This document shows, piece by piece, positions 42,619 through 51,009 of a stretch of DNA of 64,000 nucleotides. The stretch is from contig JAXJVH010000050.1 in the NCBI GenBank assembly GCA_036308645.1, positions 62,001-126,000 on the forward strand, in the 5' to 3' direction. Each line of letters opens with the position of its first letter. Position 1 is the first letter of the stretch. Made by a program: the position numbers and the translations under genes. The notes under the pieces were generated by a model. It did no database searches. It was not told the DNA's origin and saw only the letters and a list, made by a program, of their open reading frames with translations. The DNA comes from RUG11462 sp036308645. Lineage in GTDB: Bacteria; Bacillota; Clostridia; Oscillospirales; Acutalibacteraceae.

Positions 42619-42791
42619 AAACAAATCTCCTTATTCTGTGCTGTAATATGTAATTAATCCGCCGCACAAAACGGACTAATGAAGGCAAAACTTTACTACA
42701 TTTTATGTAAAAACTTAAATTATGTGACTGTAATGAATTATTTATGTTTTTCATATTATTTATAAATAAAGAAATATGAGGAGAATAAAAA

Positions 42792-43058
42792 ATGACTGTT
42801 TTTGATTACATAATGGTTGGCTGTGCATCTTTAGGAGTTTTAATCGTGCTGTTTTTCGCTTTAAGAACACGAAAATTTTTAAAAACCTTGCTCAGCTCTG
42901 CCATAATAGGTATTATCACTCTATTAATTCTGTATTTCACTTCTGACCTTACAGGATTTTCTGTAATGCTCACGCCATACACATTAGGTACTTCTTGTAT
43001 ATTCGGTCTGCCGGGCGTTGTGGCGATTGTAATTTGTAAGATGATTTTTGGAGTGTAA
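42792..43058 (+). CDS. bofA: Pro-sigma-K processing inhibitor BofA family protein
   Basis: 88 residues, the size of Bacillus BofA (87). Two hydrophobic halves are separated by RTRKFLKTLLSSA. The C-terminal LTPYTLGTSCIFGLPGVVAIVICK matches the family core (N..T....G.lGiPGv..L). BofA holds the SpoIVFB protease inactive in the outer forespore membrane until the engulfment signal. GAGGAG precedes the ATG. In Bacillus bofA lies near recR; here it stands alone between two minus-strand genes. Call is by pattern and size. Confidence 0.78.
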   Translation: MTVFDYIMVGCASLGVLIVLFFALRTRKFLKTLLSSAIIGIITLLILYFTSDLTGFSVMLTPYTLGTSCIFGLPGVVAIVICKMIFGV

Positions 43059-43060
43059 AA

Positions 43061-43099
43061 AACAACAGCAGTTCAAATAAACTTCAAACTGCTGTTGTT
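43061..43099. terminator. Bidirectional terminator between bofA and the secreted protein gene
   Basis: Perfect 13-bp arms AACAACAGCAGTT/AACTGCTGTTGTT (43061-43073, 43087-43099) with a 13-nt loop. The minus-strand T run is stronger (GTTTTTTAC). Confidence 0.8.
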
Positions 43100-43111
43100 A
43101 TTATTAATCTC

Positions 43112-44491
43112 TTATTTTACTTTAACCGATTTAACCGAACTGTAATTACTATCAATGGTTACGCCATTAACTTTTTTGTATGATTTAACTTTGAAATAAT
43201 ATGTTTTTCTAGATGAAAGCTTTGAATTGGTATAAGAAACAGTTGAACCTTTTGTAATAGTTTTAACCTTTTTATATCCGCTGTTTTTCTTAGTAGAGCG
43301 ATAAATGTAGTACCCATCTGCATCACTAACCCTCTTCCAAGAAATTTTAACAGCTTTTTTTGCGCTCTTTAAAGAAACCGAAGGAGTTTTCGGTTTTAAT
43401 GAAGTTTTGGTATAAAGCGTATTTGAAAAATTACTGTAAACTTTTTGCGTTCCGTATAAAGAATAAGTCCTTACTTTATAAAAAGTCACATAATTGTTAT
43501 AACTGTAAGAAGTAACATATACTTTAGTATACCTTGAATATTTGGTGTTTTGAACAGTTTGTTTTAATATCCATTTTTGATTATCTGTTTTAATCCAAAG
43601 TTCAACACCGTCATAAGCCTGATTGTCAGGATAACTTGCATCAACACTGTATTTATTGTAGGTACTGTATTTTGTAACAGTCACTTTATGAGAAAGTTTT
43701 GGAGTTTTAGGTGGAGAAGCTTTTTTAGCTGAAATCTTATAAGAGCAGGCAATTAATTCACTTTCCCTAAGGAAGCCATTTGTTGTAGCGTATACACTTG
43801 AACAATAATAATTAAATCTGTATTTTCCTTTAGGCAATCTTACAGTATAAGTATAGGCGTAAGAATTACTACGAGAATAATATTCGTTTATTATTTCTTT
43901 ACCATTACTATTTAAATCGTAAATTTTTATATAAGCACTTTCAGCAGTTTTATTAACAATATTAATAGGTTGCGAAAGTGTAAAAGTTACTGTACTTGCC
44001 TCTTTTAATTCAAACGAAGCATAGCAGTTTTTTGAACCATAATAATGAGTATATATTTTATCGAAAGAAACACTATTAACATAATCATTGTAGTTTGAAG
44101 AATACGATATTACATAATTAATAGGATAATTAGGAATAGTACTGGTCGATAGACAAAGATTATATGTATAACTGCCTTTATCTAAAAACAAATAATAATT
44201 TCCGTCTTGGTAAATATACTTATTTGAAATAATACTTGTAGTATCTTTAGATAACGAAAAATAAATTGAACATTTGCTTCCATAAGAGTTGTAAGGCAAT
44301 AATAAACTGAGTTTTACGATACCTGTTGATGGCACGTAAAAAGTACCATAACAGTTTTTATCAGTATATTTATATGAATACTGTTGACCGAAACTAACAT
44401 TTTGTGTTGATGCACTTACTGAAATTGTACTAATGCTGACAGCACTCATAATTATAAATAAGGTTAATACAATACTTAAGATTTTTTTCAT
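43112..44491 (-). CDS. Secreted fibronectin type III-like protein
   Basis: 459 residues. A signal peptide (1-28, MKKILSIVLTLF..., ending SVSA) leads to an N-terminal Tyr/Ser-rich beta region (about 30-255), perhaps two related sandwich domains since GSKNCYASFEL (about 150) echoes DKNCYGTFYV (about 45). A lysine/proline linker follows, then two Ig/FN3-like domains; the last (about 367-459) has the classic KISWKRVSDADGYYIYRSTKKNSGYK and YYFKVKSYK. No sortase motif, dockerin or catalytic module is seen. It is probably a cell-surface or extracellular binding protein. Function unknown. Own terminator; neighbours are unrelated. Confidence 0.75.
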   Translation of the reverse strand: MKKILSIVLTLFIIMSAVSISTISVSASTQNVSFGQQYSYKYTDKNCYGTFYVPSTGIVKLSLLLPYNSYGSKCSIYFSLSKDTTSIISNKYIYQDGNYYLFLDKGSYTYNLCLSTSTIPNYPINYVISYSSNYNDYVNSVSFDKIYTHYYGSKNCYASFELKEASTVTFTLSQPINIVNKTAESAYIKIYDLNSNGKEIINEYYSRSNSYAYTYTVRLPKGKYRFNYYCSSVYATTNGFLRESELIACSYKISAKKASPPKTPKLSHKVTVTKYSTYNKYSVDASYPDNQAYDGVELWIKTDNQKWILKQTVQNTKYSRYTKVYVTSYSYNNYVTFYKVRTYSLYGTQKVYSNFSNTLYTKTSLKPKTPSVSLKSAKKAVKISWKRVSDADGYYIYRSTKKNSGYKKVKTITKGSTVSYTNSKLSSRKTYYFKVKSYKKVNGVTIDSNYSSVKSVKVK

Positions 44492-44640
44492 AGTTTAATC
44501 CCCCTTGAATTTGTAAATATATTTTATAATGAAAACCTTCTTTTGTCAACATATTTTTTATATTATGAATTTTGATTCCGGACAAACCGTTTTTTGTAAA
44601 AACTATTTTAATTATTTAATATTATTTGCATTTCTTTTCC

Positions 44641-44669
44641 TTGCTTTTTTGTGATAATTATAGTATAAT
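44641..44669 (+). promoter_or_regulatory. Sigma-A promoter of the site-2 protease/scpAB run
   Basis: TTGCTT (44641-44646), 17 bp, TATAAT (44664-44669), 22 bp before the first ATG. Confidence 0.7.
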
Positions 44670-44691
44670 TCTTTAATAGGAGTGAATTTAG

Positions 44692-45390
44692 ATGATTAAA
44701 GAATTAATTTCAGCTATTCAAAATGCAGATATAATTACTGTTATCGCAATTATTATTACAACTGCGGTGCTGTTTTTGATATGTATGCCCTCGCATGAGT
44801 TTGCTCATGCTTATGCCGCTTATAAGCTTGGCGACCCCACCGCAAAATACGAAGGCAGACTTACTCTAAATCCGTTAAAACATCTTGATATTTTCGGTTT
44901 TGCTATGATTATGCTTATCGGTATAGGATATGCAAAACCTGTTCCCGTTAATATGATGAATTTTAAAGACCGTAAAAAAGATATGGCGATTGTTGCTTTT
45001 GCAGGGCCTTTAATGAACTTTTTTACAGGTGTTCTTTTCGTTTTTTTACATGTTCTTTTCAATGTAATTATGGGAAAAATAATGGTTGCTTCTAAAGGTA
45101 TGATTTACTTTTATTATATTATGAATTATGTTTTGGGAACAATTGCAAGCATAAGCATTTCGCTCGGTATTTTTAACCTTATTCCAATACCTCCGTTTGA
45201 CGGCTCACGAATTTTAGGCTACTTTTTACCCGATAGAATTTATTACAAAATAATGCAATATGAACAGATTATTTTTATAGTTGTTCTTGTTCTTTTATGG
45301 TTTGGGTTTTTAGACGGTCCGATTTCAAATATGATTTCTTCAGTTACAAATGCGCTCTATTGGCTGTTCAGCCTGCCATTTGGAGGTTAA
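44692..45390 (+). CDS. Site-2 protease family (M50) membrane metalloprotease
   Basis: 232 residues, about five to six membrane segments. The zinc motif HEFAH (about residue 35) and the second motif NLIPIPPFDGSR (Asp ligand) are present. Members of this subfamily (YwhC-like) sit directly upstream of scpA in many Clostridia, as here (3 bp). The substrate is unknown; they cleave within the membrane. The call as protease rests on the two motifs. GGAGTG precedes the ATG at 44692. Confidence 0.88.
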   Translation: MIKELISAIQNADIITVIAIIITTAVLFLICMPSHEFAHAYAAYKLGDPTAKYEGRLTLNPLKHLDIFGFAMIMLIGIGYAKPVPVNMMNFKDRKKDMAIVAFAGPLMNFFTGVLFVFLHVLFNVIMGKIMVASKGMIYFYYIMNYVLGTIASISISLGIFNLIPIPPFDGSRILGYFLPDRIYYKIMQYEQIIFIVVLVLLWFGFLDGPISNMISSVTNALYWLFSLPFGG

Positions 45391-45393
45391 TCA

Positions 45394-46098
45394 ATGGATT
45401 TGGTATTTACCTCAAAAGATTTCAGCGGTCCGCTTGATTTACTGTTACATCTTATTTCAAAAAACAAACTTGATATTAAAGATATTGAAATTTTTATTTT
45501 GATTGACCAATATATCAGCCAGATTGAACAGTTTCGTGAATATGATATGGATATTGCAAGTGAATTTCTTGATATGGCTTCAAGACTTATCTACCTTAAA
45601 ACCGTATCGCTGCTGCCGAAATCCGAAGAAGCAGAAGAGTTAAAAGCAGAACTTACAGGCGAACTTATTGAATATCAACTCTGTAAAGAAATGGCGGCAA
45701 AACTTGCAGAAAATACCGAAGGGTTTAAAACTGCGGTCAGAGAACCTGTAAAAATAGATATTGATAAATCATATAAACGCCAACATACTCCCGATATTCT
45801 GCTTAAATATTACGCCGACGCAGTAGGAAGAGGGCTTCGCAGACTTCCACCGCCTGTTGACGCTTTCAGCGGAATTGTGCAGAAAAAAATTGTTTCGGTT
45901 TCAAGTAAAATAGTGGTTGTTCTTCGCAATTTAAAGAAAAAGAGTAAAGTTAAGTTTAAAAGTCTTTTTGAAAAAGCCGAAACACGTTCGGATGTTGTAG
46001 CAACTTTTTTAGCGGTACTTGAACTTTTAAAGGACAAGCGTATTAAAGCCGATGAAAAAGACGGCGAAACAATCATTACAATGGATAAGGTAGGTTAA
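45394..46098 (+). CDS. scpA: Segregation and condensation protein A
   Basis: 234 residues. The N-terminal FSGPLDLLLHLISKNKLDIKDI and DMDIASEFLDMASRLIYLKTVSLLP are the kleisin ScpA signature; the C-terminal winged helix (SDVVATFLAVLELLKDKRI) binds the SMC head. With ScpB and Smc it condenses and segregates the origin region. It starts 3 bp after the protease gene, with GGAGG before the ATG, and ends one base before scpB. Confidence 0.96.
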   Translation: MDLVFTSKDFSGPLDLLLHLISKNKLDIKDIEIFILIDQYISQIEQFREYDMDIASEFLDMASRLIYLKTVSLLPKSEEAEELKAELTGELIEYQLCKEMAAKLAENTEGFKTAVREPVKIDIDKSYKRQHTPDILLKYYADAVGRGLRRLPPPVDAFSGIVQKKIVSVSSKIVVVLRNLKKKSKVKFKSLFEKAETRSDVVATFLAVLELLKDKRIKADEKDGETIITMDKVG

Positions 46099-46099
46099 A

Positions 46100-46702
46100 A
46101 TGGATTCTAATAATAATCTTAATATATTAGAAGCATTGCTTTTTGCTTGCGGCGAGCCTGTTGAAATTGAACGTCTTGCCGAAGTAATGGAACTTGATGA
46201 AAGTGTGATAATTAATTTAGCAGATACGCTTTCGGAAAGTTATGAGAAACGGAAAGCAGGCTTTAAACTTATAAGACTTGACAATAAATTGCAACTTTGT
46301 TCAAGAGCGGATTATTTTGATTATGTCAGAAAAATCCTTGAATTAAAGCGCAACGCTCCCCTTTCTCAAGCGGCATTTGAGGTTTTGGCGGTTATTGCCT
46401 ACAATCAGCCGGTTACCAAAAGCGTTGTGGAGCAAGTTCGCGGTGTTGACTGCTCGGGCGTAATTTATTCGCTTTGCGAAAAAGGTCTTATTGAAGAAAA
46501 AGGCAGACTTGAATTACCCGGCAGACCGCTGGTTTACGGTACAACCGATAACTTTTTACGTTGTTTCTCAATGCGCTCTTTAGGCGATTTACCGCCTTTA
46601 CCGCAGGATAATGAAGAAGATAATTCAGAAAATAATGATGAAGACAACAATGAACCATCAAACATTGAAACCGATGAAGAAAAAACTCATAACGAGGTAT
46701 AA
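46100..46702 (+). CDS. scpB: Segregation and condensation protein B
   Basis: 200 residues. Two winged-helix domains: NILEALLFACGEPVEIERLAEVM at the start, and NAPLSQAAFEVLAVIAYNQPVTKSVVEQVRGVDCSGVI with LPGRPLVYGTTDNFL, which are the ScpB signatures. The acidic C-terminus (about 35 residues of Asp, Glu, Asn) is disordered. ScpB dimers bind ScpA. Immediately after scpA (1 bp), so one transcript and coupled translation. Confidence 0.96.
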   Translation: MDSNNNLNILEALLFACGEPVEIERLAEVMELDESVIINLADTLSESYEKRKAGFKLIRLDNKLQLCSRADYFDYVRKILELKRNAPLSQAAFEVLAVIAYNQPVTKSVVEQVRGVDCSGVIYSLCEKGLIEEKGRLELPGRPLVYGTTDNFLRCFSMRSLGDLPPLPQDNEEDNSENNDEDNNEPSNIETDEEKTHNEV

Positions 46703-46705
46703 AAT

Positions 46706-47338
46706 GTGATTTTTCTTTATATTTTATTAGGAATTATTGCTTTAATTGCACTTATTCTTTTTACAGGAATACGAATAAAAATAGAATTTAATGAAAATTT
46801 AAAAATTCGATTTTATTTTGGTTTTTTTAAAATTCCCGAAAGTTTCTTCAATAAAAAGAATAAAAAAAGTGACAACAAAAGCAAAAATAAAAGTAAAAAA
46901 GATTTAAAATCCGATAAAAAGCAATCAAAAAACGCTAAAAAGTCCAATAAATTAATGCAAAATATAAATAAAAAAGGATATTATAACTCATTACTTGAAG
47001 TGTTGGATTTTTTAAAGCCCGTTTTGTCTGCTACCGAAGATTTTGCTTCAAAAATCAAAATCAACCCTTTAATAATAAAAGTTAAAATGACAGGATCTGA
47101 TGCGGCAAAACTTGCTATTGACTACGGCAAATTCTGTGCCGTTTACTATCCCCTTTTAAATCTTTTACAATCCAAAACAAACTGCAAAAACATAAATTCT
47201 AATGTTTTTGTCGATTATGTTTGTGAAGAAAATGAAATATATATTAAAACCGAACTTAAAATCCGTCCGATTCATTTGGTTAAAAACGGATTTAAAATAA
47301 TAATGGAGTTTATAAAACTAAAAGACAAATTCAATTAA
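46706..47338 (+). CDS. DUF2953 membrane-anchored protein
   Basis: 210 residues. One N-terminal hydrophobic segment (1-22), a short region IRFYFGFFKIPESF, then a very lysine-rich stretch (about 48-90) and a globular part containing IKINPLIIKVKMTGSDAAKLAIDYGKFCAVYYPLL, the DUF2953 core. Function is unknown. Families with this domain lie next to gerW/ytfJ in sporulating Firmicutes, as here, so a sporulation link is likely. The start is GTG at 46706, after GAGG; the ATG two bases earlier is followed at once by a stop. It follows scpB by 3 bp. Confidence 0.8.
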   Translation: MIFLYILLGIIALIALILFTGIRIKIEFNENLKIRFYFGFFKIPESFFNKKNKKSDNKSKNKSKKDLKSDKKQSKNAKKSNKLMQNINKKGYYNSLLEVLDFLKPVLSATEDFASKIKINPLIIKVKMTGSDAAKLAIDYGKFCAVYYPLLNLLQSKTNCKNINSNVFVDYVCEENEIYIKTELKIRPIHLVKNGFKIIMEFIKLKDKFN

Positions 47339-47356
47339 GGAAAGGAATTTTATACT

Positions 47357-47746
47357 ATGAGCGAGAATATTAAAGACATTTTAGGCGTTACTATGGACAA
47401 AATCAAATCTATGGCTACCGCTGATACCATTATCGGCGACCCCATTGTTTTATCCGATACCGTTACTTGTATTCCTGTTTCAAAGGTTTCTTACGGTTTT
47501 GCCTCGGGTGGTTCAGATTTCGGCAAGGCAACACCGCAGACTAAAGCTAATTTTGGTGGTGGCGGCGGCGCCGGTATGAGCGTAACCCCTGTTGCTTTTT
47601 TGGTTTTACAGGACGGAAATGTAAAGATTTTAAACATCGGCGAAGAAACTTCCGGCGTTGAAAAATTAGTAGATGTTTTGCCTACTGCTATTGATAAAAT
47701 CAAATCATTGAAAAAAGATAAAAAAGAAGAAACAACTGAAGAATAA
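47357..47746 (+). CDS. ytfJ: GerW/YtfJ family spore protein
   Basis: 129 residues. MDKIKSMATADTIIGDPIV, VSKVSYGFASGGSDF and the glycine-rich FGGGGGAGMSVTPVAFLVL are the family signatures. YtfJ (GerW) is a forespore lipoprotein-like germination factor in Bacillus, needed for normal response to L-alanine. No signal peptide is seen. It follows DUF2953 by 18 bp with AAGGAA before the ATG. Confidence 0.93.
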   Translation: MSENIKDILGVTMDKIKSMATADTIIGDPIVLSDTVTCIPVSKVSYGFASGGSDFGKATPQTKANFGGGGGAGMSVTPVAFLVLQDGNVKILNIGEETSGVEKLVDVLPTAIDKIKSLKKDKKEETTEE

Positions 47747-47794
47747 CATTTTGTTTTCACCTGCCGCATATATTTTATGGGCAGGTGAATTGAT

Positions 47795-48922
47795 TTGTTT
47801 AAAAAAATATTGGCTTTTTTAATAATTACTGTTGTAATTTTTCAAAATTCAGTTTATAATGCTAAAGCATATTCCGCTGTAAGCTACTGCCTTTATGACC
47901 CTGTATTAAAAAAAGTTATTGCTTCTGCTGATATGAACAGAAGGCTGTCAATGGCAAGCACTACAAAGATTATGACTGCCCTTATCGCCTGCGAAATATG
48001 TGATTTTTCCACAGAATTAGAAGTTACCGAAAATATGATTGCAGTTGAAGGCTCTTCAATAGGACTGCAAGTAGGCGACAAAATAAGTTATGAATGTTTG
48101 TTATACGGCTTAATGCTTGAATCGGGAAATGACGCCGCACTTTGTATTGCAATCGGAATTTCAGGCTCTCAAGAGTCGTTTGCCGCCCTTATGAATGAAA
48201 AGGCAAAGCAGATAGGAATGAAAAACAGTAATTTTGTTACCGCAAACGGACTTGATGACGAAAATCATTATTCAACCGCTTATGATATGGCCGTTTTGGG
48301 CGGATTTTGTATGAACAATGAAAAATTAGCCAAAATAGTAGGTACAAAACAATATAAAGCGGTTTACAACAACGGCGAAACTTACCGTACTTATTTTAAT
48401 CACAACCGTTTGCTTTCAACGCTTGAAGGCGCCGAAGGCATAAAAACCGGATTTACAAAAAAATCAGGTAGATGTTTGGTAACAAGTTGCAAACGAAACG
48501 GCGTTCGCCTGATTGCGGTTACGCTTAACGACGGAAACGACTGGCAGGATCACAAAGATTTATATGATTACGGATTCAAACAATATCAACAGGTTACATT
48601 GCCGAAAGTTAATAAATATGTTGATATTATCGGCAGTAAAACTACAGAAATAAAAGTTGAATCGGCTGATAAACAAATCTATTTTTATAACGGATTATAT
48701 TCCTATATAAAACAAAAAATATATATACCTAAATTTATATATGCGCCTATTAAAAAAGGCGATAAAATAGGATATATTGAATATATTTACAACGATGCCG
48801 TAATAGCCACGGCTGACATTACGGCGCTTGAAAATGCAAAAGCGTTTTCGAATAAAATTAACGAAAGCGGCTTTTTTGAAAATTTTTTTAAAACACTTTT
48901 ATTGATTTTAAGTATAAAATAA
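47795..48922 (+). CDS. D-alanyl-D-alanine carboxypeptidase (sporulation-context paralogue)
   Basis: 375 residues. Signal peptide (1-25, ending AKA), then peptidase S11 with Ser-Thr-Thr-Lys (MASTTK, about 55-58), Ser-Gly-Asn in ESGNDAA and Lys-Thr-Gly in GIKTGFTKKSGR. A C-terminal domain and a final hydrophobic segment could anchor it. It trims peptidoglycan side chains. Position right after ytfJ suggests the DacB/DacF sporulation type rather than the vegetative one. The start is TTG at 47795, after AGGTGA; the in-frame GTG 9 bp upstream meets a stop at once. Differs clearly from the paralogue at 2209-3444. Confidence 0.88.
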   Translation: MFKKILAFLIITVVIFQNSVYNAKAYSAVSYCLYDPVLKKVIASADMNRRLSMASTTKIMTALIACEICDFSTELEVTENMIAVEGSSIGLQVGDKISYECLLYGLMLESGNDAALCIAIGISGSQESFAALMNEKAKQIGMKNSNFVTANGLDDENHYSTAYDMAVLGGFCMNNEKLAKIVGTKQYKAVYNNGETYRTYFNHNRLLSTLEGAEGIKTGFTKKSGRCLVTSCKRNGVRLIAVTLNDGNDWQDHKDLYDYGFKQYQQVTLPKVNKYVDIIGSKTTEIKVESADKQIYFYNGLYSYIKQKIYIPKFIYAPIKKGDKIGYIEYIYNDAVIATADITALENAKAFSNKINESGFFENFFKTLLLILSIK

Positions 48923-48935
48923 GAACGGAGAAATT

Positions 48936-49709
48936 ATGGACAGCAAAGAATTAAGACTTCAAAAATTTATGTCAGGGTGTGGAGTTTGTTCAAGACGTAA
49001 AGCCGAAGAACTAATCCTACAGGGAAAAGTAAAGGTGAACGGAAAGATTGCAAATTTAGGAGATAAAATCAACCCTTACAAAGATAAAGTTGAAGTACAG
49101 GGAAAAATAATAAAACAAACAAAAGAAAAAAGATATATTATGCTGCATAAGCCAAGAGGTTTTGTAACAACAATGTCCGATGAAATGGGCAGAAAAGATA
49201 TTACTATGCTGACAGAAGATATTGATGAAAGAGTTTACCCCGTGGGCAGACTTGACAAAAACTCCGAAGGCTTGCTTATTCTTACAAACGACGGTGAATT
49301 TGCCAATATGATGGCTCACCCGAAAACACATATACCTAAAACCTACCGCGTCACCGTAAGACCGCCTGTAACCGACGAAATGCTCAATTCATTGATTACC
49401 GGAGTTAAACTTGACGATGGATATGTTACTGCTCCCGCAGAGGTGCAGATTGTTCAATCAGAGGACAACCGTATCGTGCTTTTAATGACTATTTACGAGG
49501 GAAAAAACCGACAAATAAGAAGAATGTGCGAATCGCTGAATATCGAACTTATACGATTAAAGCGAATAGCCGTTGGTGAAATCAGACTGGGTATGTTGCC
49601 GCAGGGCAAATGGCGTGATTTAACGGAACAGGAAGTGCGCTCGCTTTATTCACAAGCAAAAAGGCAGTCTAAACCTACGCAAAGCAACAAGAAAGGAAGA
49701 AAAAGATGA
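48936..49709 (+). CDS. rluB: Ribosomal large-subunit pseudouridine synthase, RsuA/RluB type
   Basis: 257 residues. An N-terminal S4 domain (LRLQKFMSGCGVCSRRKAEELI, 6-60) precedes the catalytic domain with VGRLDKNSEGLLILTND, which holds the catalytic Asp, and EGKNRQIRRMCE. The C-terminus is basic. It forms pseudouridine at 23S position 2605-equivalent, by analogy. It follows the carboxypeptidase after 13 bp, in the common scpAB-...-rluB order of Firmicutes, and overlaps the next gene by 4 bp. Confidence 0.93.
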   Translation: MDSKELRLQKFMSGCGVCSRRKAEELILQGKVKVNGKIANLGDKINPYKDKVEVQGKIIKQTKEKRYIMLHKPRGFVTTMSDEMGRKDITMLTEDIDERVYPVGRLDKNSEGLLILTNDGEFANMMAHPKTHIPKTYRVTVRPPVTDEMLNSLITGVKLDDGYVTAPAEVQIVQSEDNRIVLLMTIYEGKNRQIRRMCESLNIELIRLKRIAVGEIRLGMLPQGKWRDLTEQEVRSLYSQAKRQSKPTQSNKKGRKR

Positions 49710-50041
49710 TAGAAATTAAGAAAGCCGATGATTTGTTTAAAAGCGAACATAGTATCAAAAACGACGCCTATGTTTGCAGTGACAAGGACGAGATTTTAGG
49801 AATTCTTGAATATGAAATGAAAGATAAAGATTTAATTTTAAAAAATATTGATTGTAATGATAATATGCTTGCGGACGGACTGGTAAGACAGACTATGAGT
49901 TTTGCGCTCGATAACGGATGCGAATTTTGTAAATACAATGAAAAAATCGAAAACAGGCTTTTCGAATTAAGAATTATCAAAAAAAATGATCAAAAATCTA
50001 TAGATATACTCGAATTTTTTATGAAGATTAATCATTTTTAA
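49706..50041 (+). CDS. Hypothetical protein, weakly GNAT-like
   Basis: 111 residues, soluble. The pattern DEILGILEYEMKDKDLILKNIDCNDNMLADGLVRQTMSFALDNGCEF resembles the central strands and helix of a GNAT acetyltransferase, but the acetyl-CoA loop (Q/RxxGxG/A) is missing, so it may be a degenerate or minimal member. I do not recognise a family. It overlaps rluB by 4 bp (ATGA) and is therefore coupled to it. Ends about 50 bp before the tRNA-Lys promoter. Confidence 0.6.
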   Translation: MIEIKKADDLFKSEHSIKNDAYVCSDKDEILGILEYEMKDKDLILKNIDCNDNMLADGLVRQTMSFALDNGCEFCKYNEKIENRLFELRIIKKNDQKSIDILEFFMKINHF

Positions 50042-50069
50042 AAAATTTAGTTTTTTTTGAAAAAAATGC

Positions 50070-50098
50070 TTGACATTTATATCACGGTTTGATATAAT
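50070..50098 (+). promoter_or_regulatory. Sigma-A promoter of tRNA-Lys
   Basis: TTGACA (50070-50075), 17 bp, TATAAT (50093-50098), both consensus; the tRNA begins 15 bp later. Confidence 0.85.
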
Positions 50099-50112
50099 AG
50101 TCAACGTTGTAC

Positions 50113-50188
50113 GAGTTATTAGCTCAGTTGGCAGAGCACCTGACTTTTAATCAGGGTGTCCGGGGTTCAAATCCCCGATAGCTCACCA
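50113..50188 (+). tRNA. tRNA-Lys (TTT)
   Basis: 76 nt with encoded CCA. The acceptor GAGTTAT/ATAGCTC pairs with one G-U, D arm AGCTCAGTTGGCAGAGC, anticodon stem CCTGA/TCAGG with loop CTTTTAA (anticodon TTT), T arm GGGGTTCAAATCCCC. All features of lysine tRNA. Confidence 0.98.
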
Positions 50189-50223
50189 AAACCCTCTGAA
50201 ATATATGTTTCAGAGGGTTTTAA
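50188..50223 (+). terminator. Terminator after tRNA-Lys
   Basis: Arms 50188-50201 and 50208-50221 pair over 14 bp (AAAACCCTCTGAAA and complement), ending in a T run. Confidence 0.85.
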
Positions 50224-50234
50224 TTAAATTTTTT

Positions 50235-50340
50235 CAGAGTAGATTTGCGTGCGTGAAGTGTCCTTTGAACGGGGAGTTGTCAGAGGAACGAAAAGTTTAG
50301 ATTTTTCTTTACTTGCGGTGTGCAAATCGCATCCCGCTGG
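50235..50340 (+). promoter_or_regulatory. Tetrahydrofolate (THF) riboswitch
   Basis: The order of conserved parts fits the folT-type THF aptamer: AGAGTAGAT, GATTTGC paired with GCAAATC, GTGAAGTGT, a stem TCCTTTG/CAGAGGA, GAACGGGGAGTTGTC, AACGAAAA, CTTGCGGTGTGC and the end CGCATCCCGCT. It lies upstream of folT, the typical target. Recognised from remembered consensus, not a covariance search. Confidence 0.85.
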
Positions 50341-50372
50341 TAAATAAGAAGAATTTTAAAAATATAACTTTT

Positions 50373-50410
50373 AAACCTCCTTATTTCGTATAACGGGAAG
50401 AAGGAGGTTT
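50373..50410 (+). promoter_or_regulatory. THF riboswitch expression platform: hairpin hiding the folT ribosome-binding site
   Basis: AAACCTCCTT (50373-50382) pairs perfectly with AAGGAGGTTT (50401-50410). The second arm is the folT Shine-Dalgarno, 7 nt before its TTG. The T-rich tail (TATTTT) could also allow termination, so control may be at either level. Confidence 0.75.
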
Positions 50411-50414
50411 TATT

Positions 50415-50960
50415 TTGTCTACAGAAACAAAAATCAACAGACCGGCGGCGATTGCCGTCGAAACAATCACTACAATTGCTATGCTTACAGCACTTTCAAT
50501 TGTATGTTCAATGTTCCTTACAATAAGAGGCGGAACTTTTATGAAGTTCTCCCCTGTTTTTATTGTAACGGCATTAGCGGCAAGGCGCTACGGCGTATTC
50601 GGTGCGTCAATAGTGGCTTTTCTTTCAGACGTAATTCAATATTTTATGTTCCCTGCTTTTAATTTCAGCATAGGAATATGTCTTTCCGGAGTGGTTTCGG
50701 GAGTAATATTCGGATTATTCTTTTATAAAAAAATTAATCTGACAAGAATCGTAATTGCTTCTGCACTTTCGCAAGTGCTTTGCACAGTCGGAATTACAAC
50801 TTTTACAATGGTGTATATTGAGCGCTGGTATCCGACTCTTGAAAGTATTGTTTACTGGCGAATACTTCAAGCGGCAATTATGTTTGTTGCAAGCGTAATT
50901 TTCCTCTATTTGCTTTTTGTAAAAATTGATATTGCTAAACTTACAAAAATAGTTAAGTAA
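50415..50960 (+). CDS. folT: ECF transporter substrate-binding subunit for folate
   Basis: 181 residues, six membrane segments, S-component fold (FMKFSPVFIVTALAARRYGVFGA is the conserved loop; TALSIV in the first helix). It binds folate at the membrane and works with the shared ECF ATPases and EcfT, which are not in this window. The THF riboswitch directly upstream supports folate as substrate. The start is TTG at 50415, after AAGGAGG with a 7-nt gap. Own terminator follows. Confidence 0.9.
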   Translation: MSTETKINRPAAIAVETITTIAMLTALSIVCSMFLTIRGGTFMKFSPVFIVTALAARRYGVFGASIVAFLSDVIQYFMFPAFNFSIGICLSGVVSGVIFGLFFYKKINLTRIVIASALSQVLCTVGITTFTMVYIERWYPTLESIVYWRILQAAIMFVASVIFLYLLFVKIDIAKLTKIVK

Positions 50961-50968
50961 ACACTAGC

Positions 50969-50999
50969 CCCCGTATCTTAAAGCGATACGGGGATTTTT
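50969..50999 (+). terminator. Terminator of folT
   Basis: Perfect 9-bp stem CCCCGTATC/GATACGGGG (50969-50977, 50985-50993), then ATTTTT. Confidence 0.85.
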
Positions 51000-51009
51000 A
51001 ATGCAAGTT

